NCBI GenBank assembly: GCA_036245805.1
Contig: BTRK01000005.1
Span: 14,112,984 to 14,176,983 of the forward strand
Reading direction: 5' to 3'
Length of the DNA: 64,000 bases
From: Pristionchus mayeri
Taxonomy: Eukaryota; Nematoda; Chromadorea; Rhabditida; Neodiplogasteridae
Shown: positions 59,301 to 64,000 of the stretch, piece after piece
How the letters are laid out: each line of letters starts with the position of its first letter
Numbering within the stretch: position 1 is the first letter of the stretch
Notes under the pieces: model-generated
Seen by the model: the letters and a program-made list of their open reading frames with translations, nothing else
Told to the model about the DNA's origin: nothing
Database searches by the model: none
Program-made: the position numbers and the translations under genes

Positions 59301-61270
59301 GAGTGAACTGACAGATAGAGAGATCCACAAATTTCATCAGCATCTAACATTTCAGTACTTCTTCAATCTAATATTTAAGGTTAAACATTCTTTGATTGGG
59401 ACCCATTTTCTTAATTTCCGAGAATGCTTCTAAATGAAGTTATTGCCTCTTATGGATCAATAATAAATCAAAATCACAGGTGGTCCTTCGGCGTTCTTCT
59501 CTTCGAGATAATAACACTCGGAGGCAATCCTTACCCGGACTGGCCAGCTGTCGAGGTACATCTCTTTTTGTTTGTTTTTGTTTGTTTTTCATTTTCAAAA
59601 ACGTCATCAAACTGCCATAATTCAGAATCGTATGATTTTACAGTGCAACATACTCAACTTTGAACTTAAATTTAAATTCAGTTGCTGCATCGACTGAAAA
59701 GCGGCGAGCGTATGCCAAAACCGGAAGGATGCGGAGCTGCTTAGTGAGCCCATTCTTGATCTTCACCAAATGACATCAAGTCATGAAATTTTACTTTGGC
59801 ATGCGGGAGTTCAAAGTCATTTGAAATGTTTATTTACTTTGATGGCTACTGAAACCCTCATTCTAGCTACGAGTTGATTATAACCACTCATACAGTGAGC
59901 GATTCGAGTGTGGAAGAGTCATATGATTGCCCGAATTACAAGCATTGTCACAAATACAATTCCAGCTACGAGCTCATGCTGAGTTGCTGGCGCGGGATTC
60001 CCATGCAAAGATTTTCCTTCGAAAAAATTCGACGGAAGCTGGCTCAAGAACTTGAAGAGGTCAGATAGAATGCTTTGAACGAAGTAAGAAAACGAAGTTT
60101 CAGACGCAAAGCGACGACTACTATTTGAAACTGGATGCTGCAGCTAAATATTATCAGGCAAGTTCAAATGTGCATTTGTTTAAGAGACCATCCGCGAGAG
60201 AACGTAACACCTGGGCAGGGGTCACGGATGGTGAAAAAATGAATTCCCGCCATATTTTTTTTCTTGAAGTAAGGGACCAAAGTTAGGAACGCAGGCACCA
60301 TTGACTAAAGTCTGAGGTCGATTTTGAAAAAGTTACAGTAACCCCTCATTTTTGGGGTCGAAAAAATTATTTTCCAAAATTCTTGAGTTTTATAGATTTT
60401 CTGGTGTATCGAGAAAAAGTCGGATTTGTTTTGATCATAGATTGCGTTTAAAGTGTTCAATGACTTTCAAAATTTGCACAAGAGTCATTATACAGCACAG
60501 GAACAAGTTCCTAATCAAAAACACACAATAATTCAAAATTTTAAAATTTTGATTTTCTCAGTCAAAATGATCAAAAAATCGAATTTTTAAAATTTTAAAA
60601 TTTTGGGTTTTTTTTTACTTGAATCTTGTTTATATACATCAGAATGACTCCTATGCAAAATTTGAAGGTCATTGGACACTTTAAACGCAATCTATGATCA
60701 AAACAAATCCGACTTTTTCTCGATTTTACCCCAACTGTCCAAGTTTGGATCCAAATTTATGAATGATAACCCATTTTGAAAATTCTGCAAAAATTTCTAT
60801 TGATTTAGCATATGATGAAGTATAGAAAAATGCTAAAAACCCAAAGACTTATTTTTCTAAGAAAAGTTATGTCCATTTATGTGTCATTTTGGATCGCAAA
60901 AATCGGTTTTTCGGCTCTAAGTTTTTTCTACCGCACTTATGATCATTCTAACATAGAAATTCGGAATCTACGCGTGGAAATACACCAGAAAATCTATAAA
61001 ACTCTAGAATTTTGGAAAATAATTTTTTCGACCCCAAAAATGAGGGGTTACTGTAACTTTTACAAAATCGACCTCAGACTTTAGTCAATGGTGCCTGCGT
61101 TCCTAACTTTGGTCCCTTACTTCAAGAAAAAAAATATGGCGGGAATTCATTTTTTCACCATCCGTGACCCCTTTCCGTTTTCTGGTGGACGATCTCTTAA
61201 AAAGGACTAGTATTTTTTAAAGGAAAGCATCGAATACGAGCGTAACGCGGCTCGCTTCAACTCCTTCTAA
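47303..61270 (+). CDS. Receptor tyrosine kinase with two extracellular C-type lectin-like domains
   Basis: 33 exons, 2,616 bases, in frame at every junction, 871 residues. Ectodomain: 47303-47412, 47512-47597, 47694-47754, 49507-49594, 49665-49724, 49799-49892, 53043-53120, 53541-53649, 54103-54190, 54302-54388, 54550-54631, 55988-56074, 56465-56524, 56676-56733, 56793-56842, 56887-56976, 57021-57120, 57221-57235. Membrane and kinase: 57318-57453, 57613-57656, 57697-57785, 57834-57938, 57987-58067, 58242-58335, 58552-58666, 58917-58982, 59027-59101, 59225-59298, 59480-59555, 59682-59743, 59966-60059, 60104-60157, 61223-61270. Signal peptide to about residue 24; CTLD1 86-229 (ends VVCAQR); CTLD2 235-383 (FWIGLYCTWD); Thr/Ser-rich stalk to about 463; membrane helix about 475-495; GRGAFG 548-553, Lys589, HRDLAARN from 699, DFG 719-721, APE 746-748. 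Expected to be catalytically active. The tail repeats DDYYLKL. The last intron has a GC donor. Confidence 0.85.
47807..49422. mobile_element. Long-arm foldback with TTAAGAGACC ends
   Basis: 1.6 kb, arms of about 700 bases, ends TTAAGAGACCGTCC and inverse, TA on both sides (47805-47806, 49423-49424). A shorter relative is at 60180-61200 in the same gene. It lies in intron 3 of the two-CTLD kinase. No transposase. Confidence 0.8.
49893..52912. repeat. Composite foldback region, 3 kb, in intron 6 of two-CTLD kinase
   Basis: Outer arms: GTAGGACATTTGCGCAACGG at 49893 against its near-inverse ending near 52912, pairing over about 150 bases. Inside are smaller inverted repeats (CGAGTTTCACTCGTCAC blocks; 52545-52775), GGGTAAT/ATTACCC hairpins and the mariner-type copy d. 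The left arm starts at the splice donor. Confidence 0.7.
51079..51989 (+). mobile_element. Mariner-type non-autonomous element, copy d (diverged)
   Basis: Ends TCAGGTTGGTGCAAAAGTCT and inverse; TA on both sides. Aligns along its length with copies a-c but with many substitutions, so it is an older insertion or a sister subfamily. Confidence 0.75.
53157..53326. repeat. Foldback of the GGATGGTAAC/CCTAGTG family
   Basis: TCGGATGGTAACCTACTGGA pairs with TCCAGTAGGTTACCATCCGA; inside, GGACCCTTCTGTAG pairs with CTACAGAAGGGTCC. It ends CCGACCTAGTG. Close kin at 62163-62333 and 62728-62910. Confidence 0.7.
53781..53890 (+). repeat. Short tandem repeat, CTACTATACTCCTCAC-like
   Basis: CTATTATACTCCTCAC, AGTACTATACTCCTCAC, TACTATACTTCTCAC and similar units repeat about six times. 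It lies between the exons of CTLD1 and CTLD2 in the two-CTLD kinase. Confidence 0.65.
54765..55350. repeat. Foldback of inverted tRNA-like units
   Basis: Outer arms hold GTGGCCCGACTTCGAGAGTG and TCGAGGGGCTCGACTGG with inverses at 55285-55340. On the minus strand, about 55188-55118, a tRNA-like unit shows TGGTGAAGTGGTTGTG (A-box) and GGTTCGATCCC (B-box); a decayed forward copy is at about 54905-54990. It lies in intron 11 of the two-CTLD kinase. Confidence 0.65.
60180..61200. mobile_element. Foldback with TTAAGAGACC ends, second member
   Basis: 1.0 kb; the terminal 150 bases resemble 47807-49422 (AAGTTAGGAACGCAGGCAC; GTCGATTTTGAAAAAGTTAC) but the middle differs. It fills the last intron of the two-CTLD kinase, between the DDYYLKL exon and the final exon. 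Confidence 0.75.
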
Positions 61271-61562
61271 CCTCACCCTCACTTGTATATTTGTCGATCT
61301 CACCTGTGTTATCTGTACATAAAGCGTATTTATGATAAACCAGTTATTTTATACCATACTTTAGCAACATGATAGTGTGAGAGTTATCTAAGAATGGACT
61401 CTTCGTAAATAGGGTTGACAATTCAAAGACGATTGTAAAAATTAAATAACTGTGTAGAAGTCAGTTCTTGCCAAAAAACGTGTTCACGACATCTAGAAGC
61501 TCATGTCTAAGCATAACTAGCAGGGGTAACACATTTAATTCGCTTAGCATCTTCGAGTTGCA

Positions 61563-61728
61563 TATTACTCCCTCTGCAAACAACAGTCCTTCCCTCCATC
61601 CTCACGAGATTTGCCTCTCCTCCTTCCCTTTAATCGGCTCAGCAGATAAGAATAAATGCCGTGATCCTCTTTTAGACGCCTCTCTAACGCCCAATTGATT
61701 CCATTTGCTATTACGTGTCACCTCAATA
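61563..61728 (+). promoter_or_regulatory. Conserved upstream block with AGATAAG, fourth CTLD gene
   Basis: Near-copy of 46926-47090. GATAAG at 61645-61650, here within AGATAAG, a full WGATAR match. About 310 bases before the ATG at 61957. The rest of 61271-61956 shows no gene. Confidence 0.5.
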
Positions 61729-61956
61729 ATTGTCACATGCGCTCAATTTTGCTAATTTCGCTCATGTTTCTAACTTGTTCTGAAACATTCATCGATACGT
61801 TACGTGAATCACATTTTCTCGTGTGAACGCTCTTCTATGTTACATAAATCCTGGGTTGAATGTAAAACGCTGCTGAAGCTCAAGCGAACATTCGATTACG
61901 TAATTGTGCACGCTTGCATTATTTACCACAGTATGTTTTTAGATCCATGAATACAC

Positions 61957-63009
61957 ATGACTACTCAATTCGGTAGCTCCACGCTCCTTCTTCTCCTCTA
62001 CTCTCTGGTGATGAGCAGTGCATGCACCCAAGAGACTATCAACACATCAATATTTGGGTAGCGTTCGAAATTCAGGCCACATTTTCTCCATGCTGCTTAT
62101 AATCTCACTCATCGGACAGTTGAGATAGCGTGTAGAATGAAGATGATGACCCGAATTAAGGTCCCTAGATCTGACGATCACAATCGGATGATTACTTTCC
62201 GGATGATAACCAAAAATAGTACCCTTCTGCTGTATGCTCACAAAAGAAGAGAGACTTCTTTACAAGGGGTGAACATACTGTGGAAATTCTACAGGAGGGC
62301 ACCTTTTTCGGTTATCGCCCTACCTAGTCCCTAATTTAGCCTTATAGTCTGGGGACGTCACCAGCGTTATATGATGATCGATCGGATTATTCGACTACAC
62401 CCCAAACGAATGGCAAATTCGATCAGGATAGTGGTGAGGTTCCTTGCCGTTCATATTGTAGGGAATGTAAATTTGATCAATTACACCATGCAAAAATAAG
62501 AGCCCATCAAGTATCCAACTTTTGATTCCAGAGAATGTCTCTTCCTCAACAACCGATGATTACTTCCAGACTAGTACTGTGGATACCGAAAGGTGATTAC
62601 ATTTTAAAATAAATTTTAATTTAATACGCTGATCAGAATAGGCGGCGAATCAACAATTGCGCATTATCGGATTATTTAGTTTTGTCTGAATTTTTCTCTT
62701 GAATATTTCTTTCAATCAACTGTTACACCGGATGAGAACCGTCGGATGAGAACCCACTGGATGAGAACCTAAAAATGGACCCTTCTGTAGGACTTTCACA
62801 GACGCATTTTTTACACTTTGGGAACCTACTGCGCACATGCTGGAGAACGGTGATTTTTTTGGTTCTCATCCGGTGGGTTCTCATCCGACGGTTCTCATCC
62901 TACCTAGTGCCCAACTGCTAGGTATGCGTGTCCGGGAGGCTTCAAGCAACTCACAGTCGACTGGTGCTTCCATCTACGCTATGACACAGAGAATAAACTG
63001 AATTTCAAG
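61957..63009 (+). CDS. N-terminal part of a fourth CTLD gene (runs off the window)
   Basis: Exons 61957-62057 (signal peptide MTTQFGSSTLLLLLYSLVMS...), 62348-62433, 62532-62592 and 62922-63009 (YACPGGFKQLTVDWCFHLRY). These match exons 1-4 of the gene at 47303 one for one, with the same intron phases, so this is its tandem duplicate. Whether it has a second CTLD and a kinase cannot be seen. Foldbacks lie in introns 2 and 3, and the right end of the second stands about ten bases before the exon-4 acceptor. After 63009 only repeats are visible to the window end. Confidence 0.75.
62163..62333. repeat. Foldback of the CCTAGTG family
   Basis: ATGATAACCAAAAATAGTAC and AGTACCCTTCTGC pair loosely with the right half (GCACCTTTTTCGGTTATCG); ends CCCTACCTAGT. 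Intron 1 of the fourth CTLD gene. Confidence 0.55.
62728..62910. repeat. Foldback of the CCTAGTG family with repeated CGGATGAGAACC
   Basis: Left: GGATGAGAACC three times in a row; right: GGTTCTCATCC three times; centre GGACCCTTCTGTAG shared with 53157-53326. It ends CCTACCTAGTG, next to the acceptor of exon 4. Confidence 0.75.
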
Positions 63010-63052
63010 GTAAATTTGGAATTCATTTTTCTTGAGAACTTCGGAAATCACA

Positions 63053-63124
63053 TACGCTTCACCGGGTTAAAACGCTGTCTCCCTAAGATCGGAGGGAGAC
63101 AGCGTTTTAACCCGGTGAAGCGTA
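63053..63124. repeat. Perfect 32-base-stem hairpin
   Basis: Arms 63053-63084 and 63093-63124 are exact inverses around an 8-base loop (starts TACGCTTCACCGGGTTAAAA). Inside the last visible intron of the fourth CTLD gene. Confidence 0.9.
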
Positions 63125-63269
63125 GGGTGGCGCAATGCCTTAAACTTATCGTTAGGAGTTCAAACTTTGGTGATAGAGTCTTTATGGTCAGAGAAAACTT
63201 TTCCAGAAATTTTGACCTACCATTTGCATATTTTTCAAAAACTGCCATTTTTGATATTGACCCATTGTG

Positions 63270-64000
63270 TTATATACCATTCGAAAGAGCATCAAAAGTT
63301 ATGTCAGAATCCAAATTTACGAAGAAACTGATCAACATCTGTTCGTGAAACATGATATTATGTTAGGAAAAACATTATGTTGAAATTTCGATAGTTCAGG
63401 AGAACGTGTTCCAATAATTTCTTATTTCTGAAAATATTACTCTAGATGTAAAATGATATAAGGAATTCAGAAAAAAATATGCCGAGGACGAGCGAGGTGC
63501 CACAAATTAAGTTTTTCTCAAAAAACAGATAGGGTTCTTAATTGAGTTTTTCTCAAAAAACCGATAGCGTTCGATAGGGTTTCCTCCCGAATGCATACAT
63601 TTTTGCAAGCAAGTTCTGCAGAATTTTCTACCTCTAATGTGCTTCCAATTCGATAATATGCTATTTTAAGCAGATTCTATAGCAAAATGTGTTCAATGAG
63701 TACCTGCAAAAATGTATGCATTCGGGAGGAATCGAACCATCGTTTAAGAACCCTGTCGGGTTTTTTTTTGTGGCACCTCGCTCGTCCTCGGCATATTTTT
63801 TTCTGAATTCCTTATATCATTTTACACCTAGAGTATTATTTTGGGAAATAAGAAATGATTGTAACATGTTCTCCTGAACTATCGAAATTTCATCATGCTG
63901 TTTTCCTCACATAATAAATAGCATGTTTCACGAACAGGTGTTGATCAGTTTCTTCGCAAATTTGGATTCTGATATAACTTTTGATGCTCTTTCGAATGGT
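63270..64000. repeat. Large foldback continuing past the window end
   Basis: The end of the window (GTTCTCCTGAACTATCG...ATCAAAAG inverse) mirrors 63280-63420 around a centre near 63640. The left arm probably starts before 63270 and the right arm ends beyond 64000. Confidence 0.75.

Overview
The window reads as nuclear DNA from a rhabditid or diplogastrid nematode. Genes are split into many short exons with TTTCAG-type acceptors and short introns. Families are arrayed as tandem paralogs: C-type lectin-like domain (CTLD) proteins, nematode-style receptor tyrosine kinases, LIN-15/THAP-like zinc-finger proteins and F-box-like proteins. Tc1/mariner-type elements and large inverted repeats are abundant. 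A Pristionchus-like diplogastrid is my best guess, but that is inference. All genes recognised are on the + strand.

Layout. (1) 1-15.6 kb: four tandem copies of one multi-exon family with an F-box-like exon. The first is only a last exon. Each of the other three has one in-frame stop inside an otherwise conserved exon, so the array looks recently decayed. (2) 15.6-18.0 kb: mariner-type repeats, short perfect hairpins and a reverse-transcriptase fragment. (3) 18.0-28.1 kb: two tandem paralogs with two C2CH zinc fingers each and a triple sumoylation-type motif. The second has an intact DD37D (maT-type) transposon in its penultimate intron, and the first has a small element with nearly the same ends. 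(4) 28.9-64 kb: four tandem CTLD genes. The first and third are receptor tyrosine kinases whose extracellular part is one or two CTLDs. The second has a CTLD and a Ser/Thr-rich stalk, then stops inside the membrane segment and has no kinase. The fourth starts like the third and runs off the window.

The exon chains I give for the kinase genes (28941-42690 and 47303-61270), the short CTLD gene and both zinc-finger genes keep the reading frame across every junction. That is the main support for the models. Both kinases keep the glycine loop, the beta-3 Lys, HRD, DFG and (A/S)PE motifs. The CTLD genes have GATA-type sites 155-310 bases upstream of their ATGs, which would suit joint (perhaps intestinal) expression. 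My reading is a small membrane recognition-and-signalling locus: lectin-like ectodomains wired directly to tyrosine kinases, with a kinase-less paralog that could act as a co-receptor or decoy.

Roughly a quarter of the window is foldback (inverted-repeat) DNA, mostly inside introns. Several foldbacks are nested, and two carry tRNA-like units in opposite orientation. Pre-mRNAs from these genes should form long double-stranded stretches.
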